DNA of 35,071 nucleotides from Hyphomicrobiales bacterium (GCA_900469445.1 UBXM01000027.1:1-35071); one strand, 5' to 3'; numbered from the stretch's first letter, positions 15,446 through 23,632 are shown. Numbers and translations: made by a program. The notes: generated from the sequence alone by a model not told the origin.

Positions 15446-15698
15446 GAAAACCTCATTGGTTAATAAGGAATTAAAACTTCAGTTAAAATCTTCAGCATTT
15501 GGGAAAACGTCAAGCGATAAGAGCAAGACCCGCACTTTTTTGCCCCGGCTGTCCAAGCTTTAGAAAATATTAGTGAAGCTGCAAAATACTCCACGGGTGG
15601 ACGGGTGATATCGATTGATGTGCAGTTTGCGTAAGGCTATCGAGATTCTGCTGGCGGTCTACGTAGGGTAACTGCGGCGAGATATTGGGTGACAGGGC

Positions 15699-17681
15699 AT
15701 GATGCACATGTTGGCCGAGACCGCTGTTGCCGCTTTGCGGCCGACGCTGTCGCCAGAAGCGTTGCGTCGTCTGTATAAGCAGGAAGGCGAGGCCTCGCGC
15801 ACGAAGGCAACGCGTAACGGTCTGTGGATCGCTGTCGCCGTCTATCTTGCGTACTCTCTCACCGACTATCTCTTTATTCGCGATGTCGTTGAATACACCG
15901 TCGCCGCGCGTTTCGTTGTTGGCATTGCTGCATTGTGCCTGCTGGAGGTTTTGCTCCACCTCAAGGCGAAGGCTGATACGGTCGATATCGTTGTCGCCGT
16001 ATCCGTGCAGGCAGCCTATCTCGTCTGGTTGCTCACCGCGCAGATGACCGAGGCCAGATACGCGTTCTCGTATTATATGGTCTTCGGCGCTATTTTCATG
16101 ATGAGCGTCAACTTGTTCTTCAAGTTTCGTTTTCCGGTCGCTCTGGCGGCGTCGGCGACGAACATGCTCATCTTCATCGGCGCGCTTTTTCTGTTCGCGC
16201 CCATGTTGCTTGCCCCCAAGCTCATCCTGGGCGCCTTCTGCATTTCCTGCTTTATCTTCACCTCCTATGTAAATCTTCAGCTCAACAGAGAGCGCTACAA
16301 GGTTTTCCTGAACGCATACGAGGCCAGGCTTCAGCAGGCTGCAGCCGAGGAAAGAGGCAGGGCACTTCTACTCCTGTCCAACACAGATTCACTGACCGGC
16401 TTGGAAAATCGCCGGGCCATCGACGAGCGTCTGCGAGAATATTGGCAAGGTTGGCTGGATCACAGGGCGCCATTTGCCGTTCTGCTCATCGATGTGGATT
16501 ACTTCAAGCATTACAATGACTGTTACGGTCACCAGGAAGGTGACCGTTGTCTTATTGCCGTATCCGAAGTTCTCCAGGGCGTGGCTGCCTCCCGCGGGGC
16601 TGTCATCGGAAGATATGGTGGTGAGGAATTCATCGTCATTACGCCGGAGCGCAGCGCTCAAGGTGCGATCGATCTGGCGGAAGCGGTTTGTGCGGCCGTG
16701 CGAATGCTGGCGTGGCCACATGAACATCGACGAGACGGCACCTCCATCGTTACCGTAAGCGTCGGCCTGTCCTATACCAGGCATCACACCAAGCAGGTCG
16801 ACAAGGTCATTCACGAAGCCGATCGCGCACTTTACGCCGCCAAGGCAAATGGGCGCAACACGCTCAAGGTCTTCGATCCTGACGACCCGCGCAGCAACGA
16901 TCACAGTGAGGACATAGCCGCGATCCTGAAAATCGCATTGGAACAGCAGCTCGTCTCGCTGGTCTATCAGCCGATCAGGAATGTCCAGACCGGCAAGTTG
17001 GACGCCGCCGAAGCCTTAATGCGTTTGAAGATGCTGGATGGAACGCCGGTGGCGCCCGATATGTTCATTCCGGTCGCGGAACGGACCGGAATGATCACCG
17101 AACTCGGTCGGTGGGCTATCCGTACCGTTTGCCGCGAGCTGCTGACGACCGATCTCGTTCAAGTCGCCAGCGTCAATGTCTCGCCGGTCGAACTCAAGAC
17201 GCCGGGCTTCGCCGGCTATGTCGCGGCCACTCTTGCCGAATTCGGCCTGTCAGGGGCCCGGCTCGCTTTCGAGATTACCGAAGGTGTGGAACTGGAGATC
17301 GACCAGAATGTGGTCCGCTGCATCAGCGACCTGAGGAAGCTCGGCGCACAGGTCTGGCTCGACGACTTCGGTACGGGGTTTGCGGGATTGTCATGGCTTC
17401 GTCTGATCGATTTCGACACCGTGAAGATCGATCGATCCTTCCTCCATGATTGCGACACCGAGCGCGGGAGACGAATGTTGCTCGACATCATCAGCCTGTT
17501 GCGCAATCTCGGCGTGAAGATCCTTGTTGAAGGCGTCGAGACGATTGAACATCAGCGGCTGATGCAGCAATACGGGATAAGTCAGATCCAAGGTTATCAT
17601 ATCGGACGCCCCGCGCCGGCGAGCCAGCTTGAAATCGACAACGTGTTGCCGTTCAGCAAGATCAGGAAATACATGGGATAA
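15699..17681 (+). CDS. Membrane GGDEF-EAL cyclic-di-GMP protein
   Basis: A 660-residue protein with about six N-terminal membrane segments (43-190), then a linker helix, a GGDEF domain (about 225-390) and an EAL domain (about 405-650). Diguanylate cyclase residues are intact: DVDYFKHYND (265-274) and GGEEF (307-311). There is no RxxD inhibitory site five residues before GGEEF, so product feedback is unlikely. The EAL domain keeps EAL (438-440), VNVSP, FEITEG, DDFGTG, VKIDRSF, VEGVET and QGY, so phosphodiesterase activity is also expected. Net direction cannot be told from sequence. The ribosome-binding site is weak. Confidence 0.93.
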   Translation: MMHMLAETAVAALRPTLSPEALRRLYKQEGEASRTKATRNGLWIAVAVYLAYSLTDYLFIRDVVEYTVAARFVVGIAALCLLEVLLHLKAKADTVDIVVAVSVQAAYLVWLLTAQMTEARYAFSYYMVFGAIFMMSVNLFFKFRFPVALAASATNMLIFIGALFLFAPMLLAPKLILGAFCISCFIFTSYVNLQLNRERYKVFLNAYEARLQQAAAEERGRALLLLSNTDSLTGLENRRAIDERLREYWQGWLDHRAPFAVLLIDVDYFKHYNDCYGHQEGDRCLIAVSEVLQGVAASRGAVIGRYGGEEFIVITPERSAQGAIDLAEAVCAAVRMLAWPHEHRRDGTSIVTVSVGLSYTRHHTKQVDKVIHEADRALYAAKANGRNTLKVFDPDDPRSNDHSEDIAAILKIALEQQLVSLVYQPIRNVQTGKLDAAEALMRLKMLDGTPVAPDMFIPVAERTGMITELGRWAIRTVCRELLTTDLVQVASVNVSPVELKTPGFAGYVAATLAEFGLSGARLAFEITEGVELEIDQNVVRCISDLRKLGAQVWLDDFGTGFAGLSWLRLIDFDTVKIDRSFLHDCDTERGRRMLLDIISLLRNLGVKILVEGVETIEHQRLMQQYGISQIQGYHIGRPAPASQLEIDNVLPFSKIRKYMG

Positions 17682-17700
17682 CTGCCACAAGGCAGTCTTT
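17681..17700 (+). terminator. Short hairpin at the GGDEF-EAL stop codon
   Basis: ACTGCC (17681-17686) and GGCAGT (17691-17696) form a 6-bp stem with a 4-base loop followed by TCTTT. It overlaps the last base of the stop codon and is a weak terminator candidate. Confidence 0.4.
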
Positions 17701-18054
17701 GATCCAAACGATCTCCGAGCTATGACCAGCTGGCGACGGGCAGAAGCTTCACATCGCGACCGTCGTCGATACGCGTTCCTGCGGCCTCATGAAGCCTGCT
17801 CGGAAAATAATCCAGGCTGCGCTTCAACTTTTCCGTTCCTCAGAACTTTACCTGTCATGTGCGGGTGCCGTTCGGCTTCGAGATTCTTAGGAGATCACGA
17901 TGAAACCATTGTGGTTCCCACATCATGTGACACGCTGGGCAAGACCGGCAAGCGGGCTTGAGTGCCCGTTACGCCCGGGGCTATCTTCCAGCATATATTC
18001 CCGGTGGAAAGACCATTGCGCCGGTCATATCGATGATGCGACAGGAGACATTTC
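17682..18054. other. 373-bp region upstream of the oxidoreductase
   Basis: Apart from the short hairpin at its left end and a 52-codon ORF beginning at 17900, I see no gene or recognisable RNA. A longer plus-strand frame runs on from inside the GGDEF-EAL gene, but it has no start signal here and is regarded as chance. Confidence 0.4.
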
Positions 18055-18058
18055 ATGA
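17900..18058 (+). CDS. Possible 52-codon upstream ORF coupled to the oxidoreductase
   Basis: AGGAG at 17889-17893 stands six bases before an ATG at 17900. The frame (MKPLWFPHHVTRWARPASGL...) runs to a TGA at 18056-18058, which overlaps the oxidoreductase ATG at 18055 as ATGA. The spacing is ideal for initiation and the overlap is typical of translational coupling. The peptide composition, rich in Trp, His and Arg, is not protein-like, so it may be a leader peptide or chance. The downstream gene also has its own AGGAG. Confidence 0.35.
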   Translation: MKPLWFPHHVTRWARPASGLECPLRPGLSSSIYSRWKDHCAGHIDDATGDIS

Positions 18059-19011
18059 AAGCAGCAATTTATCACCAGGCCGGCGGGCCGGATGTATTTC
18101 GATACGAGGATGTTGCAGATCCGGTGCCGGCCGCGGATGAGATCCTGATCCGCGTAGAGGCGATCAGCATCGAAGGCGGCGATCTTGTCGGCCGGCGTGA
18201 CCTGGCCCCGGGCAAGAACGAAGTCCCCGGTTATGCCGCCGCCGGCGAAATTCTGGAAATCGGCAAGGATGTCAAGGGTCTAGCCGTCGGACAGAAGGTG
18301 GCGACTTTCCACTGGAAAGGCTCGCATGCCGAACTGCGCGCCGTGCCCGCCCGCAATTGTTTCGTGATCCCCGACGGTCTCGATATCGGCGTCGCCTCGA
18401 CCATTCCGGTCGGTCCCGGTACGGCCGCATGGGCGCTTCATCTGGCGAAGCTCAAACCCGGCCAGACCGTGTTGGTTCTCGGAGCCGCCGGCGGTGTCGG
18501 TCTGGCAACCGTGCAGCTTGCCGCAAAGCTCGGCGCTCGCGTCATCGGTACCGGCACACGGCCTGAATCGCTCGAACGCATCCGCGAATACGGCCTGGAT
18601 GATGGCATCGTCATCGGCGAAAAGCCGGCGAGCGAGCAGATCCGCGCACTTCTCGGTGGCAACGAGGTCGATGTTATCATCGACACGATCGGAGGCGACG
18701 CCCTGGTTGATGCGCTCAAGGTGCTCAAGGATGGCGGCAACGCTGTCTTGATCGGCGTGTTCGGCGGGCGCAATACGATGATCGATGCCGGCAGCCTTCT
18801 CAAGCATCGGCATACGGTCATCGGCTGCCTGCTCGGTCCGGAAATGGGTGACGAAATCCCACGCCGTCTGATCACCGAATTGTTCGGTATGGCGAAAAAC
18901 GGCGACCTTGAAATCCCGATCGATGCCAGCTTCCCGCTGTCCGATGCCGCAAGCGCGCATCGCCGAGCGGAGGAGCGCGGCAGGATCGGACGCGTGCTGA
19001 TGACGGTCTGA
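18055..19011 (+). CDS. Zinc-type alcohol dehydrogenase-like / quinone oxidoreductase
   Basis: A 318-residue medium-chain dehydrogenase/reductase of the quinone oxidoreductase (QOR) branch. The GroES-like N-terminal half (MKAAIYHQAGGPDVFRYEDV, PGYAAAGEILEIGKDV) is followed by a Rossmann nucleotide fold with VLVLGAAGGVGLATVQLAAKLGARVIGTG (about 140-168). The catalytic zinc cysteines and the structural four-cysteine lobe of true alcohol dehydrogenases are absent, so it should be an NADPH-dependent quinone or enone reductase. AGGAG precedes the ATG by eight bases. Confidence 0.9.
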   Translation: MKAAIYHQAGGPDVFRYEDVADPVPAADEILIRVEAISIEGGDLVGRRDLAPGKNEVPGYAAAGEILEIGKDVKGLAVGQKVATFHWKGSHAELRAVPARNCFVIPDGLDIGVASTIPVGPGTAAWALHLAKLKPGQTVLVLGAAGGVGLATVQLAAKLGARVIGTGTRPESLERIREYGLDDGIVIGEKPASEQIRALLGGNEVDVIIDTIGGDALVDALKVLKDGGNAVLIGVFGGRNTMIDAGSLLKHRHTVIGCLLGPEMGDEIPRRLITELFGMAKNGDLEIPIDASFPLSDAASAHRRAEERGRIGRVLMTV

Positions 19012-19192
19012 GCGCGGCCAGCCAAAATCTTGCCCTCCGCAATGGGTCTGTGCAGGGCAAGAGCGGGCGGGTCGTCATACGGACAGGTCCCGGCGATCCG
19101 GAGGCCAACGGCGCCTCCGACATTGATCTAATTCTTGTGCAGGGGGCTGTTCCCTTATGCATTCTGCGCATGGCTGAACTGCTTTTGACCAT

Positions 19193-19221
19193 CTTACCAT
19201 TGCCGCCATACGCGTTTATAA
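19193..19221 (+). promoter_or_regulatory. Promoter of the four-hairpin small RNA
   Basis: CTTACC (19193-19198) and TTATAA (19216-19221) are 17 bases apart and match in part the rhizobial housekeeping pattern CTTGAC-N17-CTATAT. The predicted start, about eight bases downstream, coincides with the first base of hairpin 1 at 19230. TTGACC at 19185-19190 is an alternative -35 with poorer spacing. Confidence 0.55.
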
Positions 19222-19229
19222 CGACCTCC

Positions 19230-19393
19230 ATCGAAGCAATGCATCCTCCTCCCGCAAAGCTTCGATTTGCGAACACCCTTATCCTCCTCCCAAAGGGTGT
19301 TTGTTTGAACGGCGGCACTCCTCCTCCCAGTCGCTGTTCGCTCATTTCGAAAAGCCTGCCGCACCTCCTCCCGCGGCGGGCTTTTTCGTTTTT
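19230..19393 (+). ncRNA. Anti-Shine-Dalgarno small RNA with four CCTCCTCCC hairpins
   Basis: Four hairpins follow each other. H1 has arms ATCGAAGC 19230-19237 and GCTTCGAT 19259-19266. H2 has AACACCCTT 19272-19280 and AAGGGTGTT 19293-19301. H3 has GAACGGCG 19307-19314 and CGCTGTTC 19332-19339, with one G-U pair. H4 has 19351-19362 and 19373-19384, with one G-U pair, then T-tracts. Every loop contains the identical CCTCCTCCC (19245, 19283, 19320 and 19364). Stem sequences differ while the loops are constant, which is the signature of a functional RNA. The motif is complementary to ribosome-binding sites. It matches the alpha-r14/NfeR1-type trans-acting sRNAs of rhizobia and resembles the 'cuckoo' RNAs of Rhodobacter; both are recalled from knowledge. 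It probably blocks translation of several mRNAs, with Hfq or another chaperone. Confidence 0.88.
19351..19393 (+). terminator. Rho-independent terminator of the small RNA
   Basis: A 12-bp stem, AAAGCCTGCCGC with GCGGCGGGCTTT (one G-U pair), is followed by T-runs at 19382-19386 and 19389-19393. Its 10-base loop is ACCTCCTCCC, so the terminator also displays the active motif. Confidence 0.92.
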
Positions 19394-19826
19394 AACGCTT
19401 CAAACCCAGCCGCTGCTCGCAATCCGCAAAGGTCGCCAAGTTAGGCTGGCCGACAAGGGGCGTCTTTTGGAGGCTTGCACGCAGTGACCGCCAGATCGTA
19501 GGGGCGAGGTTGGCCGAACCCAGGCGAAGGATGCCGCGCTCCGCCAGTTGACCGAGGATCGGACGAACCGACCGCTGTGCACGATCGGTACGGCCTGTGA
19601 TCTCCAAGGGCGAGATGCCGCAGACCAATAATGCATTCCCACCCCATCGGTGCCTGTGATTGGCTGTTGGCAGAGCATTGCCTTGTCGAATTTTGCCTGC
19701 TAAACGTAATAACATTACATAGGCTTTGCGTTCTGCAAGGTCTGCCAGCCGATAGCAGGAAACAAGCATGTCGATGTCTGAAACCGGCCAGACCTTTCGT
19801 GATTTGACGCCGGATATAATCGGCAT
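19392..19826 (-). CDS. Uncertain ORF, possible winged-helix protein or gene remnant
   Basis: The open frame has 144 codons from an ATG at 19826; a GTG at 19886 is in frame. Its segment ISPLEITGRTDRAQRSVRPILGQLAERGILRLGSA resembles a helix-turn-helix followed by a wing, and DMLVSCYRLADLAERKAYVMLLRLAGK reads as a helix. No ribosome-binding site is visible and no family is recognised. The stop codon lies within the T-tract of the convergent sRNA terminator. It diverges from the zinc-binding protein gene across a Zur-like box. It could be a real small regulator, a decayed gene or chance. Confidence 0.3.
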   Translation of the reverse strand: MPIISGVKSRKVWPVSDIDMLVSCYRLADLAERKAYVMLLRLAGKIRQGNALPTANHRHRWGGNALLVCGISPLEITGRTDRAQRSVRPILGQLAERGILRLGSANLAPTIWRSLRASLQKTPLVGQPNLATFADCEQRLGLKR

Positions 19827-19944
19827 CCAGCCGTTCAATGGCCGGTCCCGGTTATATCGACGTGACTCGCTGCAATCCTGAAACACTCGTTGTGGTTATC
19901 CGGCGCGCTTGAAGCTTTGCCCAACGAGTAAAAAACCACCCATC

Positions 19945-19963
19945 AATGTTATGTAATATCATT
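19945..19963 (+). promoter_or_regulatory. Zur box
   Basis: AATGTTATGTAATATCATT has arms AATGTTAT and ATATCATT with one mismatch in eight around a 3-base centre. It agrees closely with the known Zur operator AATGTTATANTATAACATT. It lies directly before the ribosome-binding site (AAGGAGA, 19964-19970) of a zinc-binding protein gene, as expected for repression in zinc sufficiency. Confidence 0.78.
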
Positions 19964-19977
19964 AAGGAGAGCTAGAG

Positions 19978-21759
19978 ATGAAACGATGGATTATGGGCGT
20001 ATCTGCCCTCGCAATCTCGGTGGGACTGACCGGGCCTGCGGCATTTGCCCATGATGAGGAGGAAGATGTCACGCTCTATCGCGTCTTCGTCGGCGACCAT
20101 GCCGATGCCGAGGTAACGGCCTTCGACCTCGGCCAACCCGAAAATCGCTGGAACTTTGAAACGACGGGCCAGAGCAAACTCTACAGCGTCAACGAGGGGG
20201 CCGCCATTGTCGCCGTCGAATCGGACAATGACGCAGTTCATTTCATCAATAGCGGTATCTCGCTTGCGTCCCACGGCGATCATTCCGATATCGAAATTGC
20301 CGATCCCTCGGCCGTTGAAAAGCCGCTGACCGGTCCGCGTCCTTTCCATGTCATCGATCACGGTGGCAAAGTGGTCATCAATTTCGACAAGGGCGGTTAT
20401 GCCGACATCATTGATGCGCACGAGCTTTCGCATGGCGAACTGGAAACGAGCCGCCTGACACAGGCGCGGGCCCACCATGGTTTTGTCACGCCTCTTGGCA
20501 AATACTGGGTGACGACGGTTGCCTCGGATGCCCCGGTGGAAGGCGACGCGGCCCCGACGCGGGTTGGATTGCAGGCGGTCAAGGCCGATGGGACTGCAGC
20601 GGGTGACGTGGCGACATGCACGGGTATCCACGGCGAGGCTTTTTCGGGCGCCTATCTCGCTGCAGGCTGCAAGGAAGGCATTCTTACCGTCACCGCCGGC
20701 AAGGATGGCCTCGTTACCAATCTGCTGGCCTATCCGGACGATCTGCCGAGCGGACAAACCACGGGCACCCTCCTGGGCGCCAAGAGCATGCAGGTCTTTC
20801 TCGGCAATTACGGAGCCAAGGGACTGGTTGTCGTCGATCCGGTCGATGCGCCGAATTTCCAGTATATCGAGCTGCCGTTTCGCCGCGTAGATTTCGTTCT
20901 CGATCCGGCGGATGCCCGCTTCGGCTACGTTTTGACGGAGGATGGCACGCTTCACCAGATCAATATGCTTGAAGGCGAAATCGCCAAGAGCGCAAAAGTC
21001 ACCGGACCATATTCAATGGATGGTCACTGGAACGACCCGCGTCCGCGCATTGCCATGGCCGGCGAGGAAGTGGTGATGAGCGATCCGAATGCGGGATTGG
21101 TTCGCAGAATTTCCAAGGATGATCTGAAGGAAGTCGGCACGATCGAGGTCGGTGGAAAGCCCTATAACATTGCTGTTGCGGGTGGCAGCGGCAAGGTTCA
21201 TGAGCACGCCCACAGCCATGGCGACCCGCAGATCTACAAGGGCTATTTCGAAGATAGCCAGGTCAAAGACCGTCCGCTTTCGGACTATGCCGGCGACTGG
21301 CAGTCGGTTTACCCCTATCTGCAGAATGGCGCGCTTGATCCGGTTTGGGAACACAAGGCGAAGGGCGGCACGATGAGCGCGCAGGAATATCGCGCCGAAT
21401 ACGAAACCGGCTACAAGACCGATGTGGACCGCATCACCATTGATGGTGACCAGGTCACGTTCCAAGAGGATGGAAAAAGCCTCAAGGGCACCTATGCCTA
21501 TGACGGCAAAGAGATCCTGACCTACAAGAAGGGAAATCGCGGCGTACGGTTCGTCTTCAAGAAGACCGGTGGGGATGCGGATGCTCCGCAATTCATCCAG
21601 TTCAGCGACCACAAGATCGCGCCGGAAAAGACCGATCATTACCATATCTACTGGGGCAATGACCGCGCGGCTCTGTTAGCCGAAGTAACGAACTGGCCGA
21701 CCTATTATCCGTCCGCGCTGACACCGAAGCAGATCGTCAGCGAGATGAAGGCGCACTGA
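19978..21759 (+). CDS. zinT: Periplasmic zinc protein: AztD-like beta-propeller fused to ZinT
   Basis: A 593-residue protein with signal peptide MKRWIMGVSALAISVGLTGPAAFA (cleavage after residue 24), then an acidic/His start (HDEEED). Residues about 30-405 form a beta-propeller with repeats such as ITVEVG/NIAVAGGSG. It holds C214 and C231, which may form a disulfide, and resembles the AztD zinc metallochaperone. A His-rich linker, HEHAHSHGD (408-416), joins it to a complete ZinT/YodA domain (about 417-593). That domain is recognised by YFEDSQVKDRPLSDYAGDWQSVYPYL, QFSDHKIAP, DHYHIYWGND and NWPTYYPSAL. It binds zinc in the periplasm, presumably to hand it to an ABC importer. The Zur box upstream supports induction by zinc starvation. 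Confidence 0.92.
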   Translation: MKRWIMGVSALAISVGLTGPAAFAHDEEEDVTLYRVFVGDHADAEVTAFDLGQPENRWNFETTGQSKLYSVNEGAAIVAVESDNDAVHFINSGISLASHGDHSDIEIADPSAVEKPLTGPRPFHVIDHGGKVVINFDKGGYADIIDAHELSHGELETSRLTQARAHHGFVTPLGKYWVTTVASDAPVEGDAAPTRVGLQAVKADGTAAGDVATCTGIHGEAFSGAYLAAGCKEGILTVTAGKDGLVTNLLAYPDDLPSGQTTGTLLGAKSMQVFLGNYGAKGLVVVDPVDAPNFQYIELPFRRVDFVLDPADARFGYVLTEDGTLHQINMLEGEIAKSAKVTGPYSMDGHWNDPRPRIAMAGEEVVMSDPNAGLVRRISKDDLKEVGTIEVGGKPYNIAVAGGSGKVHEHAHSHGDPQIYKGYFEDSQVKDRPLSDYAGDWQSVYPYLQNGALDPVWEHKAKGGTMSAQEYRAEYETGYKTDVDRITIDGDQVTFQEDGKSLKGTYAYDGKEILTYKKGNRGVRFVFKKTGGDADAPQFIQFSDHKIAPEKTDHYHIYWGNDRAALLAEVTNWPTYYPSALTPKQIVSEMKAH

Positions 21760-21777
21760 ACTCGTAGGCACAAGATC

Positions 21778-21799
21778 CGTCCGGCCTTAGGGCCGGACG
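21778..21799. terminator. Hairpin between convergent zinT-like and TRAP genes
   Basis: CGTCCGGCC (21778-21786) and GGCCGGACG (21791-21799) form a perfect 9-bp stem with loop TTAG. It sits midway between the two converging stops and can serve both directions, though no T-run follows. Confidence 0.7.
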
Positions 21800-21817
21800 T
21801 GATCCGATATACAGAGG

Positions 21818-23101
21818 TCAGAAGCCGGTCATGCGCGGCAACCATGTCGAGATTGCCGGAACGAAGGTGATCAGTCCGAGGATCACCAGATAGGCGATCA
21901 TGAACGGCGTCATCTCGCGGGAAATCTCGCTCACCCGGATCTTGACGACGGCGGAGACGACATACAGCAATTGCCCGACCGGCGGCGTGATCAATCCGAT
22001 CGTCAGGTTGAGAATGACGATCATGGCGAAATGGATCGGATCGATGCCGAGCTGGAACGAGATCGGTGCAAGGATCGGCACGAGGATCATCACGCCCGGC
22101 AGAGGATCCATGAACAATCCGAAAAGCAGCAGCAGAACGTTGACCGCAAGCAGGAAAACGAACGGGCTGAGGTTCCAGGAGATGATCACATCGGCAAGAT
22201 ATTGCGGCACGCCCTCGATGATCAGCACCCAGGCAAAGGAACGGGCCGCGGCGAGAATGAGCAGGATGCCGACGGTGATCATGGCCGAACGGAAGATGAT
22301 GTCGGGCAGATCCTTCGGCTTCAAGGTGCGATAGACGAACATGCCGCAGACGAGCGAATAAAAGACCGCGATCACCGAGGCTTCGGTCGGCGTGAAATAG
22401 CCGGCACGGATACCGCCGACGACGATGACGATCAGAGCAACCGCCGGGAGTGCGAAGACGGTTGTTGAGATCATTTCACGAACCGTGGGACGCAGATCCA
22501 TTGAACGGTAATTGCGCTTGCGCGAGATATAGAAATTCACGGCGCACATGGCAACCGAGATCAAAAGACCGGGAATGACACCGGCAACGAAAAGCCCGCC
22601 GACCGAAACGCGATTATCCTGCAACGCATAGATGATCATGGTGATCGAGGGAGGAATGATCGGATCGACGATCGCAACCGCCGCTGCAAGCGCTGAAGCG
22701 TAACGTTTGTCGTAGCCGCTCTTTTCCATCATCCGGATGTTCATCGCGCCGGGGCCTGCTGCTGCGGCGAGTGCCGAGCCGGAAATCCCGGCAAACAGGG
22801 TTGTCGAGATGATGCTGGCATAACCCAGGCCGCCGCGGGCGCGGCCGACGAACTGAGCGGCAAGGCGGAGCAGATGATGGGTTAGCGCACCGCCGGTCAT
22901 CAGTTCTGCTGCCAGGATGAAGAAGGGCACTGCCAGCAGCGGAAAGCTGTCGACGCCCGAGAACATCTCCTTGATGACGACGATCTGCGGATAATTGCTG
23001 CCAAGGATGACTGCAAGCCAGGTGGAGATCGCCAGCGTGAAGGCGACGGGAACGCCAACGGCCATGAGAACGGCGAAGGACGCAAAAAGAATGATGATCA
23101 T
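21818..23101 (-). CDS. TRAP transporter large permease (DctM type)
   Basis: A 427-residue polytopic protein of the DctM family, about 12 membrane segments. N-terminal MIIILFASFAVLMAVGVPVAFTLAIS and the conserved PFFILAAELMTGGALTHHLLRLA, GISGSALAAAAGPGAMNIRMMEKSGYDKRYASALAAA and NLTIGLITPPVGQLLYV blocks are present. It forms the ion-coupled channel of a tripartite ATP-independent transporter in the inner membrane. It is the last gene of the set SBP-small permease-large permease, 21 bp after the small subunit. Confidence 0.95.
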   Translation of the reverse strand: MIIILFASFAVLMAVGVPVAFTLAISTWLAVILGSNYPQIVVIKEMFSGVDSFPLLAVPFFILAAELMTGGALTHHLLRLAAQFVGRARGGLGYASIISTTLFAGISGSALAAAAGPGAMNIRMMEKSGYDKRYASALAAAVAIVDPIIPPSITMIIYALQDNRVSVGGLFVAGVIPGLLISVAMCAVNFYISRKRNYRSMDLRPTVREMISTTVFALPAVALIVIVVGGIRAGYFTPTEASVIAVFYSLVCGMFVYRTLKPKDLPDIIFRSAMITVGILLILAAARSFAWVLIIEGVPQYLADVIISWNLSPFVFLLAVNVLLLLFGLFMDPLPGVMILVPILAPISFQLGIDPIHFAMIVILNLTIGLITPPVGQLLYVVSAVVKIRVSEISREMTPFMIAYLVILGLITFVPAISTWLPRMTGF

Positions 23102-23122
23102 GATCGGAACTTCGACGTTGAA

Positions 23123-23632
23123 CTAGGAGGCGACTGGCGGCATATCGTCATCGCCCTGCAATGCGGCCATGCCACCCGCCAGGTAGGCTTTCAGCACGAA
23201 AAGCAGATGAATGACGAGCAGGCCGAAGCCGATCGGGATCGCGAGATAGATGTAACCGAACGGGATGCGTGTCGACGGGGTCATCTGGAACATCGTGCGT
23301 CCCACATAGATCTTGCCGACCCAGATCATGACGGCGAAAAACGCCATCATGATCACGGCGACCACAATCCGCATCAGCTTCGCATTGCGTGGACTTGCCG
23401 AGAGCTGGAAATTATCGACGGCCGTAAGCCCGCCGTGCCTCAAGGTGATGCCGGCGCCGATGAATGTCAGCCAGATCATCATGTGTCGGGCGACTTCATC
23501 CGACCAGGTGATCGAATGATTGGTGAAATAGCGCAGCGAGATGTTGGCGAAGACGAGGATCGCCATGGCTGAAAGCAACAGGATCAGCGCCCAGCGATTG
23601 GCCTCCACGAAGATATATTCGAATTTCCGCAT
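23123..23632 (-). CDS. TRAP transporter small permease (DctQ type)
   Basis: The protein has 169 residues from the ATG at 23632, preceded by GGGGGAG at seven bases; an in-frame GTG at 23656 is less likely. Four membrane helices are apparent: WALILLLSAMAILVFANISLRYF, MMIWLTFIGAGITL, IVVAVIMMAFFAVMIWVGKIY and IYLAIPIGFGLLVIHLLFVLK. The DctQ signature SITWSDEVARHMMIWLTFIGAG is conserved. It pairs with the large permease and contacts the binding protein. Confidence 0.94.
   Translation of the reverse strand: MRKFEYIFVEANRWALILLLSAMAILVFANISLRYFTNHSITWSDEVARHMMIWLTFIGAGITLRHGGLTAVDNFQLSASPRNAKLMRIVVAVIMMAFFAVMIWVGKIYVGRTMFQMTPSTRIPFGYIYLAIPIGFGLLVIHLLFVLKAYLAGGMAALQGDDDMPPVAS

Noticed and set aside
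17629..17961. A 110-codon plus-strand frame between the GGDEF-EAL and oxidoreductase genes
   Set aside because: It begins inside the preceding gene without a ribosome-binding site and resembles no protein family.
18872..19345. A 157-codon minus-strand frame overlapping the oxidoreductase end and the small RNA
   Set aside because: Its composition is typical of an antisense shadow and it overlaps a well-supported gene.
19230..19393. The repeated CCTCCTCCC motifs as a CRISPR array or plain tandem repeat
   Set aside because: The repeated unit is only nine bases, its flanks differ each time and each copy sits in the loop of its own stem, so a structured RNA fits better.
19050..19487. A 145-codon plus-strand frame running across the small RNA
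   Set aside because: It has no ribosome-binding site and its sequence includes the hairpin stems and terminator; the RNA structure explains the region better.
19706..19718. GTAATAACATTAC as a second Zur box
   Set aside because: Only one half resembles the Zur operator; the other arm does not extend to the full consensus, and it lies inside an open frame.
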